Source: Acarospora socialis
Taxonomy: Eukaryota > Ascomycota > Lecanoromycetes > Acarosporales > Acarosporaceae
Reading direction: 5' to 3'
Assembly: GCA_025617375.2 (NCBI GenBank)
Contig: JAMYGW020000008.1
Coordinates: 806,001-870,000, forward strand
Length of the DNA: 64,000 nucleotides
Positions 44,816 to 56,103 of the stretch are shown here, in pieces. The notes beneath the pieces were generated by a model, which saw only the letters and a list, made by a program, of their open reading frames with translations, searched no databases and was not told where the DNA came from. A program made the translations under genes and the position numbers. The number at the start of each line of letters is the position of its first letter. Position 1 is the first letter of the stretch.

Positions 44816-47324
44816 TGCCCGGCAGCATCTTCCACTGCCGTTTCACAACCAAAGCCAAGTTCTCTGAAACGGGCGTGGCTCTTATTACAAGCTTTGCTTC
44901 CAGTGAGCTTTCGAGTTAGTTAATCTGCTAAGAGGCTACCCAACACATCTTGGTCCCTCTGTTCTCGAGAACAGAGGATCTAGAGCTCGACAGCACTTGG
45001 CTGAAGCGTTCATCAGCAGCCGCAGACTGCGTCAAAAATAGCAATATCCTCTGTTCTAGCTAAGCTTCTGGCCTCTATGCGCTATCGAAGAATAGCAGCC
45101 TACTAAAGCTTGAAGCTTGTCCCCAATACTCAAGCAACTGGAGGTCGCCAGCACGCGTTTAGAATCTTTGACACCAACGCGAACCTTGTCGGAAAGGGGT
45201 ATTATACCGATTCACAAGTTCAGAACCCACCGAAACTCCAGTATACCCACTCTGTCAAAGGGAGGAGAACCCGCCCAACCAAATGCGGCAACCACTAGAG
45301 AGTCAAGGCGGCAAGAAGAGATTCCATGTCGGTGCTATACCAAGGGCGTTCGTTCCTCTGACTCAGAAGTACAACACACGCAATAGGAGGATCCTACTGG
45401 TGACATATCGGGCAGAAGATTAAGATATAAAAGAACATAGTACCATAAAGGACATCGAAACAGAACATCTTCAAAATCGAGGCCATAGTCAACGAACCCG
45501 TAGGAGCACTCCCTGAGGTCAGAACCCCCTCATCCAAAACCGACAACCCTGTGCATGCATGCTTGATGAATATCGCACGTAACCTCCTACTTCGCTCACA
45601 GCCCTTGATTTTCTCGATCATTGCACATCAATTCGCCCTCATTTATCCCTCCCGGTCCCTGTAAACACCCGCACTCCGCCCTCCACCCATCCTCTGTGTC
45701 TCGATCCACTAAACTTATGCTACTCTACCGCCCCTCCCTCTTTACCTGCTCTCCACCTACCGAGCTCTCTCCATCCCATGTCACTTCCCCTCTCACACAC
45801 CGCAACCCAACCAACTCGACCCTAAACCAATCCTCCATCTCGACACCCGTTTCCACTACACCCCAACAACCCCCAATTCTACCTTCCCACCCTACCAAAC
45901 ATTGACGTTGCCCAGCAGAGCTTCCTACTCCCCGCTCCCCCGTCCTCGCGCTTGCGGACCACATCTCCAAGTCCGTGCTTCAAGCTGCGCGAACCAGTTC
46001 GTTGGTGGAGTAGATTTACATGTTCTTTTCGTTGGTGGGATTGGATTGAAGGGTGAGTTGGATCGGATGTGAGGGGAGGAGTGGGTTATGGAGATGTGGG
46101 GGGGGGGGGATGAGATATGGCGGATGGAGGACAGAATATGAGTGAGCATGACGTGGGTTTCTCTGTTGTTTAGAATCTTTTAAACTCGGGGGAGAGAAGG
46201 GGTCCGTGTGGTGGTGAGGGAGGGATGGAAGGGCGTGAAGAGGAGGTAATGTGATGAGGGGAAGTAGGTTTCCTTGCCGTAGACTTACACTTCACCAAGT
46301 CCAGACATGGCAAGGCCGTAAGCAACACACCAAGCAGCTCAAAGCGCACAATGTATTTCGGAGACTGTATTTCTACCCTACAGTACAAGCTCGACCCACT
46401 CACAACCCCACATTTACCCAGACCACAAACATAGACGCAAACGCGACACACAGAGAGAGAGAGCAAGCGAGAGTATTAGTTAGTAACGACTTTTCCTTCC
46501 ATCCTTCCAGCCATCCTTGGCAACCGACGAATCACAGGCTCTGTAGTCCCATATGAACAAGCTGTCTTCGCCTGCGGCCGGGTCTGGATTTCGAGATAAA
46601 GATACCGCAGTAGGGTGATCTTTCTGCCAGAGGCTCGAAAGGAAGGATGCGGAGGGTGCAGATGTATGATACAGGCGGATAATACCGATAGAGGCTGAGT
46701 AAGGGGTATGTGTCGCTGCACGTGACTGAGAATACAGCCTAGGTCTGTCGAGGTCGTGGGCCTGGTGAAGAGGATGTGTGCCGTGTCCGATGCTGGTATC
46801 GGCATGACGACCATAATCGGAATTCTCGTAAGACGAGGACATGGGTATCGGGGAAAGAAACGACACGCGAGAGGATGGTAATGCAGACGAATGATTCTTT
46901 GCCCCTGTGTCTTCTCCCGAGCAATGCCATCTGCTATGGCACCTAAAATTGCAGCTGAGAATCTAGCAAATGCCGCTGGAAAATGTGCCTAATGACATGG
47001 TTCCAATTGCAGTAAAGCTCCAAGACGAGCAATTCTTCCTGGGTGGAAACCAAATCATGCTCGAAAGTAGTGAGGGTGCGGGGATATAGAATATCCAAGA
47101 TCCAAGAGAGGTCTCGGACCAATGTAAGATAAGGAAATGGCCAGCCAATTCGGCGGATGCTGGATAAGGGCAAAACAAGCTCGCTCGATGCCGATGAAAA
47201 GCGCAAACAGGATATCGGAAGAGTGAAAGGCTCCGACCACGCCGACATGACGGCTTTTTATGTACTCCGTGACACCGGGGACGCCGGGACACCAAGGCCG
47301 GAAGGAAGGGCAAAACATTGAGAC
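44816..47324. other. 2.5-kb gene-poor region
   Basis: No supported gene. It contains a perfect 22-bp palindrome at 44956-44977 (separate entry), a run of 12 G at 46098-46109, a C-rich block on the plus strand at about 45630-45900, and (ga)n near 46449-46462. Short ORFs on both strands have skewed low-complexity composition and no domains. Confidence 0.4.
44956..44977. repeat. Perfect 22-bp palindrome with a distant half-site
   Basis: CCTCTGTTCTC followed directly by its reverse complement GAGAACAGAGG. A 10-bp half-site ATCCTCTGTT recurs in inverse orientation to AACAGAGGAT about 70 bp away (45047-45056). It lies about 140 bp past the DUF7580-like stop. Confidence 0.6.
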
Positions 47325-49207
47325 TTAATAGGAGGCCATGCGTCTGGCATGGAAGCGTTTCAGGTCCACTTCCGGGAGAACGGGGATATCTGTACCCATC
47401 ATGATATCGTCGCAGGGTCTATTGATTGCTGTAGGGCTGTCTTCCATTTGCTGCTGATGTTGTCCAAAAGCGAAGGTCTGTGCTCTCATGAGTTTTCCGC
47501 GTTGCTGCTTCATCCGGCCCAAGCCACGTTCACAGGCGGTTTGATGCTCTTTCGCGGCCATTTCAACGTAGTTCGGTGGGAAGCAGCGAGCTCGGTGGTC
47601 AGCAAAGAAAGAGCTGTATCCTCCATCTAGAATATACACTTCTGGGTACGTAAGTCTAGGGTACTGATGGGAGTTTGCTGCACGGTCCTGGTGGCGGACG
47701 AATTTGGCCCTATGATCATATAAGCATTGACTCTACCCCACATTGAAAAGGTGTCTCACATTAGTGGGGCTCGGTGGACCGAGTATTCGCAATGAAGAAT
47801 TAGTAAGGTCCTATTCGGCGAAGCTGAGTCGAACAGTTTATTAGTTAGCTCTTCCTTATCATTAAAATTGATGGCTCCCTCGATATGACCGCCGTTGTAT
47901 TCATATTCGAAGCGACAATCAACAATGTAGGATTGGTCGAAGTACGAGCTATAGTGCCCATCCAGGATATTTACCATCGTCTCTTTCGTAATCCGTGGCA
48001 GACTTTCCTGGTCCGCTACGAAATGTGGGAGCTGCAGCTGGTGGGTGTCGTCCACGTCCATGACTGACAACAAGCCCTCCGCGGCTAAGGATTCGGTATT
48101 TTCTCGTTTCATGACATCGCCGGGATGCTCAAACATACTCAGTGAACGCCGAAAGACCTTCCGAGGTCGGGCAACGGGCGCGCACGGTTTCCGGCCATTC
48201 GCAATCGCAGGTGAACCATTGTTCCTCGAGATTCCAGACATGCCTGCAAAAGGTTGCTTTGGCCGTGGAAGGCCCATAACCGCCAGCGGAGAGCTGTTGA
48301 ATGGGGACTTCCGCTCTTGTGGAGGTGATTCAAGAAAGCACTCTGACAATGACATCGAGGTTGACGACTTGCTGCCATTGCCAAATTGGAATTGGGGAAG
48401 CTGGCTTTCCAAGCCTCCAGATTTGAAAGAAACACTATTGGTTGAGTAACCCTTGGTTCGAGTTAGGGAAGGGCGCAGAAATGTCGATTTCTTTCGCCTA
48501 TAGGGAGTCTTGTCAGAGGTGTGTACACTGGGGAGGTGGCTGGGTCTTGTACTTACTCGGCAGTCACGGTCGTTTTAACAGTAGTCAGTGGGGATTCCGG
48601 GATCGAGTCGGTACAACGCAGCATTGGTTCTGTAGGGGTAGCGTCTGGTGTCGGCGAATGCACTTCAATTTGGGTGACAACACTGAACGGTACTTTGTGT
48701 GGAAGCGGTGAGATCTCCATTGAGTCGTTTCCGGGTCCAGGCGAAGATGAATGGATTGGTGGGGTAGTCATGCCCTCTGCCTCACTGTAAGTATGTGAGG
48801 TCATCTTGAATTAGCGGAACCCCTTACCCCGACCGTTGAGTGTTCCGAAGAGATGGTTCGAGGAGAACAACGATCGTCGGGGCGTAGGCAACTGTGGACT
48901 GCAGATTCAGTCAGTACGAGCTAGTAGCTGCCGATGCAATTTGCACTGACCTCTGGTCGATGTGGAAGTTCTGAGACAGATCGGCTGCCAGGCTGGCTGT
49001 CGGCGACGATCCTCTCACCGGTTTCAAGCTGAAGTAGTCTGATGAGGACCTCTTCATGCTCAAGTCCCTGAAGTTGAAACTGTTCGGTCCGATATCTGTG
49101 GCCGCAGAGTATTGTGGAAACGATGTCGGTGCAGTGGATTGAAATCCCCAGTGTCCGAATTGATGAGACGAAGGCTGCATTGCAGCCAATGGCGAAGAGC
49201 GTTCCAT
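47325..49207 (-). CDS. CDC25: M-phase inducer phosphatase Cdc25 (nimT), 556 aa
   Basis: Dual-specificity phosphatase that removes inhibitory phosphates from Cdk1 to start mitosis. Exons in transcript order are 49207-48951, 48898-48828, 48776-48557, 48497-47760 and 47709-47325; introns are 50-59 nt. The long N-terminus is Ser/Pro-rich with likely CDK sites (LPTPRRSLFSSN, IHSSSPGPG) and a basic RPRKVFRRSLSMFEHP. The rhodanese-like catalytic domain begins LPRITKETMVNILDGHYSSY. It has DCRFEYEYNGGHIEGAINF and the active-site CX5R loop HCEYSVHRAP (C419, R425). It continues RLTYPEVYILDGGYSSFFAD and RCFPPNYVEMAAKEHQ. The last domain junction (PLM joined to AKFVRHQDR) fits the family. Long upstream CT-rich DNA suits a regulated cell-cycle gene. 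Confidence 0.93.
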
Positions 49208-52200
49208 TCTTGTGGGTTATCCTTGCTTGACCACTCCGATGGTCACTGTGTGAGACCTAGTAACGTTCAATTGAGGTGAAGGTTTGCCGTAGCGTTCTCA
49301 ACGTGAGATTGTCTAAGAGGAAGATGAATGATCGACAAAGTACAAGTCTTCTAAGATATCATGGCCAGTCAACTCGATTGACTGTCTCACTCTTGACTGC
49401 CTATCAAAAGGTCCTAAAGTCCAGTAAGGTATCGATGAAGTTGTCCAGGATGGTGTGACTTGTGAGTTGTGACTACCGCCAATTGCCCAGCACTGGAGTT
49501 CATTTGTGACTGTCGTTGTCCGTGAATTGCAAGGAGAGTGAGCTCCAGTGAGGACGAGCAACCGACGAGTCGACGGGGGAGGGGAGACCGTCGAGAAGGT
49601 GTTGATGATGAAAAGAATAGAAGAATGAAGAGCAAAAGCAAGAGCAAGGAGAGCAAAGAAAGACTTCAGAAGGATTGAAGCTGAAGTCTTGCTGTTGTCG
49701 AAGCAACAGGGTGGGGAGTTCCCTGTCCTACGAGTAGCCCAGTTAAGCTCTTGGGGGAGGGGTGAGCAGGAGAGCTTAAGCGATAGTGTGAAGCTAAAAG
49801 ACAGTTACCTCAAGGCAGGGTAGCTACGGATTCTCACTTCTCGGTGCTGATTGCTGGCTGGGGCTGTCGGTATGGTATGCAAGGAACGAGAGAGTTTAAC
49901 ATCGTTACTACAAGGTGGACTACAACTGAGTTACTTCCAATCCGTCCCTGGACAGATGATGCCGCGATGTACAGGATGTGTAGTGGTATGCATAAGGTAC
50001 GGACGGAGTGCTGGCAAAGGAGCGGGTAAGCAAAGAACTTCCAAGGTTTTAGCCTGTTCTCAGCGGTTAGTTATTGACCCCATTGGCTGCTCATGGTCCT
50101 CTCTCAATTTGCATCTGGAAAGGCACAGCACTGCACTGCACTGCACGGCAACGGGGATGGATCCTTCAGGCCGTGGTGAATTTCGCTTCAGTAGCTAATC
50201 ATGCTGGGTACCGTGTCGTTTGTTGCCACGGAGTCCATCTTCTGGGGTTCCACATTCGGGAAACAACTACCTCCATTACGGCAGACCAGAGATGTAGATG
50301 CGCCGTACGTCTTAGATTATACAGTGATAAAAGCGTCAAGAGCAGGAGTTAGATTGAAAAATGCCGGTTTTCCTTGGATAACCCGGAAAGCACGGTGCAG
50401 AAGAAGTATTTCTCCCGGAGCTGCTTGATCATTGATACCTGCGTAGAATCTCTTGAACTTTCAAGCCTCTTTGCTGCATCTGTTAGCTGCATCCATATCG
50501 ATTTCTTCTTGGGTGGCTTTTCAGCCCTCAGCTGATCCTCATAGGTAGTCACGCAATCTGTTAGTGACTTCGGTCTAGTAGCACCGAAAGCAGTAACGCT
50601 GCGTTACTATTTGACAGTCCGTCCCGCCTTTGCAGGCACAAAGCAGGTTGATGGAATCATGGAAAAGCAAGCTTATTTCTCTCTTGCCGTATAGCCAGGC
50701 GCCGAGAGTATGGCCCTATCGTGCTGTCGAGCTCAAAGTGTCAATTCGAAACATCGTTGCTTGGATCAAGGCTCTGTTGATGACCCAATGCCGCCTCTCC
50801 GAGCCGGGACTACTTACCGCCCTACTCTAAACGAGCATCAATCATCTGCGCAGCCCCCGATCTAAAGTCCTCGTCACCCAGACGTCATCGCATTCTTTTC
50901 TGCGTATGCGAATACCGAACCAAGGATCGGACACTTGCATACCGAACTGAGAGCGACAACGCTCTACGCATAGAAGAAAAGCATTTGGTCTGAAATCTAC
51001 GACTATGGTGCCGTCCTTAAGATCTTGTGGGCTATACATAGTACAACTAAGGTTTAGAGCGGAATGGATTTGCAACTGGCATGCGAATCGGCCATCATCC
51101 AGAATTCAACCAGGAATGCTCCTGATATAGGTCCAGCCGCCGCCCATCAAGGTAACTCAATCGACAGCCTCTTGGGAGATCCTGTCGATCAGTCAGAGCA
51201 AAGGACGAATTGAACTGTCGGTTGTCCGGTCCAACTTAACCGCGTTCGGAGTCACGCGTTGTGCCAAGAGGTAAACAAACTGGGTTCCACGGGAGCAACG
51301 CGAGATACCGTGACCGTCGACGTCATTGTACTTGTATTGCCGTCTTTGGCATCCCGGCTGCAAGCCTTGAATCGTAGTCACCTATTACTACCTACCTTCT
51401 ACAAACGTGAGTAGCCTCCACAATGCCATGGTTTCTTAGCAGCTGTACACAGTAGTTGGTTCAAGCATGAGAATTGATTCTTTAGTCATGGGTCGTACCA
51501 TAACCGGCACCACATCAATGTGTGTAGAATCTCAACAGTAAACGGTGTAGATATCTTCACAAATTGCAGTCAGAAGTTTGTTATCAAAGTATTAACTAAT
51601 ATTCTTTATAAAATTAACTTCAGTCCACGTATCAGGAGATTCTCGTATTGAAGTTTTGTGAACCTCACTGCCCTCCCACCATTGCTTCCCACCACTGCTT
51701 CCCACCACTGCCTCCTGCGGCTGCCCTCCTCCTGGGCACATTCAGAATCTCCTCCAGAATTTTCTCCACACCAACCTCACGTTGGTCCCGTAACCCTCCT
51801 CATGTTTGCGAAGCGTCTCAGCGGCGAACCAGATTATTGTAGATGTGTGGCCAGTCAGAGATTGAACAAGAAGAGGATCACCTCATCCTCGAGGGAGAGA
51901 AGGCAACAATGAGGATCAGTTGCTACAAGAAGAAAATCAAGAAGACCTACGATGGTCATGTCAGAGTGATGGAGTGGTGACGAAGGGCAACGACGACCGA
52001 CAGATGAGAGGCTTGTGTCAATTAGTAATTTGAACAAACCAAAATTGTACTTCGTACACGTAAGCTTACTCAGCAGTCCGTGAAGAATTTGAGGGGTAAA
52101 GTTGTTGGCTGGAAGTCTGCCTTTGGTTCAGGCTTCACCCCGATCGGGTAGGGAGCATGTATGATCTCGCCCATTTCTCTTCCCCCTCTTTCCTGAACTG

Positions 52201-52760
52201 ACCTGCCCACACTGATTTGCCAAGGTTTGACTCTAGGCCTATGCAATCATGTCATTTATAAAATACCACACGTCAAATGGTAATATACTCGTACCATATT
52301 TTGGTGTTTCATTTGAAACTTAACACTAAACCGGTAAAGCCGTAATTGGAAGTCAGATTTGGTGCCTAAAAATGACACCAACGCTGGCTGGACTGACCCA
52401 ATATGTATTGGTGGGTTCAATAATTAATCCTATAATACAAACTGAACTTAAGTGAACATTACAGTGTAAATGAGACAGAATCACATTGAACTTGATCAAC
52501 ATCTGTAGACACTATGCAGAAGCACATAGATCAGTGTGTGGAGCACAAAGAATTGCAAACTCAGAGTAGAGTTTGTATGGTACCTACTCCGTAGTGTTGT
52601 GAAATTTGGTCTCATATGGCAACGAAACTAAACTCCGAGTCCCGGCTGCTGTTGGGGTGTAAACAATGTATACAGCGTAATACGAGAACCTCAGCTGCCC
52701 CATCGCCTTGCCTTCCAGCCAAGCATAGGGGATGCTGTTTGCCCCATACTTCTGCTCACC
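49208..52760. other. 3.5-kb gene-poor region (Cdc25 upstream to nuclease-kinase gene)
   Basis: Begins with the Cdc25 promoter, including a purine tract on the plus strand (CT-rich on the coding strand) at about 49597-49690. The remainder has only small overlapping ORFs, a short cttcccaccactg tandem near 51675-51715 and an AT-rich stretch at about 52200-52560. No recognised gene, RNA or transposon. Confidence 0.4.
49597..49690 (-). promoter_or_regulatory. CT-rich promoter tract of CDC25
   Basis: On the minus strand the DNA is a long pyrimidine run (CTTCAATCC...CTTTGCTCTCC...TTCATCATC) about 400-480 bp upstream of the CDC25 ATG. CT-rich boxes are common near transcription starts in filamentous fungi. 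Role inferred. Confidence 0.3.
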
Positions 52761-55100
52761 ATGGATCAAGAGCTTGCACAGCTTCGAAGATCACTCGCAG
52801 AGGCGGAAGCTGGACGAGAGGAAGAGCAACGCCTGCGCGAGGAAGAGCAACGCCTGCGCGAGGAAGAGCAACGCCTGCGCGAGGCGGCTGAAGCTCGAGC
52901 AACCGATGCCGAGAGACTTGCAGAATCAGCACTTCCAACGACCCTCGCCGAGTATATACAAGCTTGCCACAAGCTATCTCTTGCTATCAAGGTGATCACC
53001 GACCGGACACTCACAACGCAAGGGGATACCACAAAACCGGCGGGTAGACTGTTCCCTCGGCGCATCATTCCCTGGCCCGACTTTGGCAGCCAACAGGAGA
53101 GCATCTGGGAGAAGCTCTCGAAGAGTCGATCTTTCCATGCTAGAAAAGCCTTCCCCTCCACACACCAATTAGACTATGTCCGAAAACGCATGAACCCGAT
53201 TAGCGGAGAGCTCGGCCTTCGAAACTTCACGCGCGAAACAGTGGAGAATGCGGTGCAGATATTGATCGAAGAGGTGTATAAAGACGAACAACTGCGGGAA
53301 CGGCTTAATCTTCGGGGTACTATCACGTTTGAAAGCCATACAAATCTAGGACAGTCGAAGAGTGAATCCGTTGATGAGGCGATGGAACAAATGTCTATCA
53401 GCGAGCCCTCGGCCTCGACCGAAGACAACGGGACAACCAAGGATCGAAGAAGAAGCCGTGGTAGAAGCGCAGGAAACGAAAGTCAGGAAAGGACCAGGAC
53501 TCCCAGTTCGAAGCCTGCTCGGCGGGTGATGGGGAAAGGCAGCCGTGCAGACCAGTTCTGCATATACAGGCTGTCGGATGGGCAGAGCATCCCGGTCGTC
53601 GCAATCGAGTACAAGGCGCCGCACAAGCTCCCTCATGAGGATATTGTCACTGGATTGAGCGGTGAGATTGATCCGGCCCAGGATGTGATCAACAAAGAAG
53701 AAGACAGCTTCACCTTCCTCTCAAAGTCCCTGATGGCGGCTGTGATTACTCAGTGCTTCTCGTACATGATCGGAAAAGGTATCCAGCATGGCTACTTGTG
53801 TACTGGGGAGGTTTTTGTCTTCTTGCACATCCCAGATAATCCTACAATGGTCTACTACCACTTCTGTATTCCAAACCTGGATGTCAAAGAAGACGATGAG
53901 AATATACCGTACCAAAGTGCAGTTGCACAGACCTTTGCATTTGTTCTTCAGGCTCTTGCTGTGGAACCACCATCCCAGTCATGGCATGACATGGCTGCAG
54001 ACCTGGACGTGTGGGCTGTGGAGTACATTGATATCTTAAAGAAGATTCCAGAAACAGTTCGCAAGGAGTGTAGCCATTCGGCATACAAGCCAACACGCTG
54101 GAAGAGCTTTGTCCGCTCACCGATACAGACACGCTTCGGTTGCAGGTCTACAGACTCAACTGGACCTGTGCGCAATGACAAGGATGATGAAGATGACGAT
54201 GGCCCTCCAACTCCAACACCCAAACAGCCTGCGTATTCTCAAGGCGGACAGAATACGTTCAAGTCAACAAAGGGAAGAAGAGCAGGCAACAGCAGTACCA
54301 AGCGCCCTGCAGGTGATCAAGATGAAGATTCTGCACCAAGATTGCGGATTGAGGATCGGCCATACTGCACTCATCGGTGTTTGCTGGGTTTGGTTCACGG
54401 TGGATCACTCGATATGCAATGCCCCAACATCCAGGACCATAAGACGAAGCACATGAAGCGAGAGACTTTCCTCCGCCTGATCTGTGTTCAACTTGCCAAG
54501 GACCGTGGGAGCGACGCTGACTGCAAGCCGCTCTACGTTCATGGCGCTCGCGGAGCACTTTTCAAACTCCGGCTCTCCTCACATGGGTACACACTTGTTG
54601 CAAAGGGCATGGAAGAGTCCAAGCTTGACCATCTCCATCATGAGAATCGAGTGTATGATCACATCTCTTCTCTCCAGGGCACATTTGTTCCAGTGTGTCT
54701 TGGAGCTGCCGATCTTGAGCTCCCATACTATTACAATGGTGGTGTATATGTTCGCATGCTATTTCTCAGCTGGGCCGGACAACCGCTTTTCGATCACATT
54801 AACCAGAGTAATGAAGAGCTGCTCCTGGGAAAGGCAACTCGAGCTTTAAGAGCATTGCATAAGTTGCAGATACTTCACAAGGATGCTGAACCGCGAAACA
54901 TTCTATATGACAAGCAACAAGACTGCTTAATGTTGGTCGATTTTGAGCGAGCTGAGCTTCAGATTCGGCGGCCTCTAGGACCAGCATCTCTAAACCTGAA
55001 ACGGAAGCGGGACGAAGTGAAAAGGGCTGCACCTGTAGATGATTGCTTTGTCCGTGAAGTTCGTGCCGCCAAGTCCTGTATTTCTCGATACATCAGATGA
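52761..55100 (+). CDS. Coiled coil / PD-(D/E)XK-like / kinase-like fusion protein, 779 aa
   Basis: Intact single exon with an optimal start context (CACCATGG). Residues 1-50 form a Glu/Arg coiled coil built from three exact 21-bp repeats. Residues about 160-420 resemble a restriction-endonuclease-like fold: RADQFCIYRL, then VVAIEYKAPHKL with an E-x-K pair (E283, K285). A Cys/His signature YCTHRCLLGLVHGGSLDMQC follows, typical of a large fungal family with kinase ends. The C-terminal kinase-like part has VAKGM (K615), LHKDAEPRNIL (D708, N713) and MLVDFERAE (D727), so the key catalytic positions are kept. Basic stretches (DRRRSRGRS, KRKRDEVKR) suggest nuclear import. Similar nuclease-kinase pairings occur in Crinkler-like proteins. 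Target and activity are unknown. Confidence 0.75.
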   Translation: MDQELAQLRRSLAEAEAGREEEQRLREEEQRLREEEQRLREAAEARATDAERLAESALPTTLAEYIQACHKLSLAIKVITDRTLTTQGDTTKPAGRLFPRRIIPWPDFGSQQESIWEKLSKSRSFHARKAFPSTHQLDYVRKRMNPISGELGLRNFTRETVENAVQILIEEVYKDEQLRERLNLRGTITFESHTNLGQSKSESVDEAMEQMSISEPSASTEDNGTTKDRRRSRGRSAGNESQERTRTPSSKPARRVMGKGSRADQFCIYRLSDGQSIPVVAIEYKAPHKLPHEDIVTGLSGEIDPAQDVINKEEDSFTFLSKSLMAAVITQCFSYMIGKGIQHGYLCTGEVFVFLHIPDNPTMVYYHFCIPNLDVKEDDENIPYQSAVAQTFAFVLQALAVEPPSQSWHDMAADLDVWAVEYIDILKKIPETVRKECSHSAYKPTRWKSFVRSPIQTRFGCRSTDSTGPVRNDKDDEDDDGPPTPTPKQPAYSQGGQNTFKSTKGRRAGNSSTKRPAGDQDEDSAPRLRIEDRPYCTHRCLLGLVHGGSLDMQCPNIQDHKTKHMKRETFLRLICVQLAKDRGSDADCKPLYVHGARGALFKLRLSSHGYTLVAKGMEESKLDHLHHENRVYDHISSLQGTFVPVCLGAADLELPYYYNGGVYVRMLFLSWAGQPLFDHINQSNEELLLGKATRALRALHKLQILHKDAEPRNILYDKQQDCLMLVDFERAELQIRRPLGPASLNLKRKRDEVKRAAPVDDCFVREVRAAKSCISRYIR
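52818..52880 (+). repeat. Three exact 21-bp tandem repeats in coding DNA
   Basis: Unit gaggaagagcaacgcctgcgc at 52818, 52839 and 52860, identical in all three copies. In frame it encodes the heptad EEEQRLR of the coiled coil. Exact identity suggests recent expansion; copy number may vary among strains. Confidence 0.9.
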
Positions 55101-56103
55101 CGTTTTCATTCATACATTTTCCTCTGCCAGGGTTTGCAGGCAAAGGTGTTGAAGCGCAAGAGTTTTAGTATAGTTTTGTTTGGTGCTTAGTGCGGCGAAC
55201 ACCGTGCTCTTCATGTCAGTTCCTAAGCTCATTCACCAGCAGTCCAGAAATGTAAGAGCGAGCACTTAGCGACGCAAGCTATTCACTTGAGCCAAAAGAC
55301 TACTATAACTGCGCTCATATGGCGCAGTTATCGCTAAGTTCCTATATATGTAGTGCCTGCGCGATGCATCGCAGGCGCCCATCACGTGCAGCCATTGCGT
55401 GGCCTTACAAGAAAGCCCCACGCCTTGTCCGAACTACCTTTCCAGTCCCATCGTAGTGAACATGAAAACTTCCGAGCCGGCGCTGTTTGTCATCATACGC
55501 TCGCATCGAAAGGACATCTTCCGGATCGGTGGGATCGTCATGTGATTTATGTGGATGTGAGCCCCTTGTTCCTTGGTCAGATTGTTGGGGTTTAGATGAT
55601 AGAGTAAATGTTTACTTGAGCTCGATTGCCTGTATTCTTGGATCCTATATCGATTACATGAGCCTGTGTGTCACTAGATGAGGCGGCTATGTATATCTCA
55701 ACACACCGTCATTACTATGATTACCTTCTATTGTTGTAAATGAACAAATGACTCGACTGCTGCGCGCCAACGAGCATCCTTCACGTCAACGAGTCCTATT
55801 TTTCCCACAAAAATTGCTAGTAATTTAGCGTTGCTCGCATTTCAAAAGCTGATCCTATGATCGTAAAATCCACTCTGATAGCTAAGAGTTCTTGTTGCCT
55901 GCTTTGTTCCTTGTCAACGAATGAAATGGGCCTACGGTGAGACCTTAAACATGTTTACACTACTCGATTGAGGGGGCGAAATTGTGATGAAGTGAATGAA
56001 GTACAGTTGATAAATCATACTAGCAGCTTGGATCGCTCGCACATGCTCGAGGAACACGACAAGATACCATATGTGTGGGCCATATTCGTCTCAGCATTGA
56101 ACG
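55101..56103. other. intergenic region with palindrome cluster
   Basis: The first 300 bp hold a set of inverted repeats (separate entry); the rest is the SRPK-like promoter. No gene seen. Confidence 0.4.
55264..55376. repeat. Nested and adjacent inverted repeats
   Basis: Arms ATAACTGCGC (55305-55314) and GCGCAGTTAT (55322-55331) form a 10-bp perfect hairpin. Outer arms ACTTAGCGA (55264-55272) and TCGCTAAGT (55331-55339) enclose it. A third pair GCCTGCG (55355-55361) and CGCAGGC (55370-55376) overlaps the 12-bp palindrome GCGATGCATCGC. All lie 160-280 bp past the nuclease-kinase stop. Confidence 0.55.

Noticed and set aside
46098-46109. Run of 12 G
   Set aside because: Simple homopolymer; could be a sequencing artefact and explains nothing nearby.
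50349-51075. Short minus-strand ORFs (67 and 77 codons)
   Set aside because: No start context, no domain and no paralogue in the window; chance is sufficient.
52582-52596. TACTCCGTA motif as a transposon end
   Set aside because: Similar short words occur at about 10180 and 47260 without paired ends or duplicated targets.
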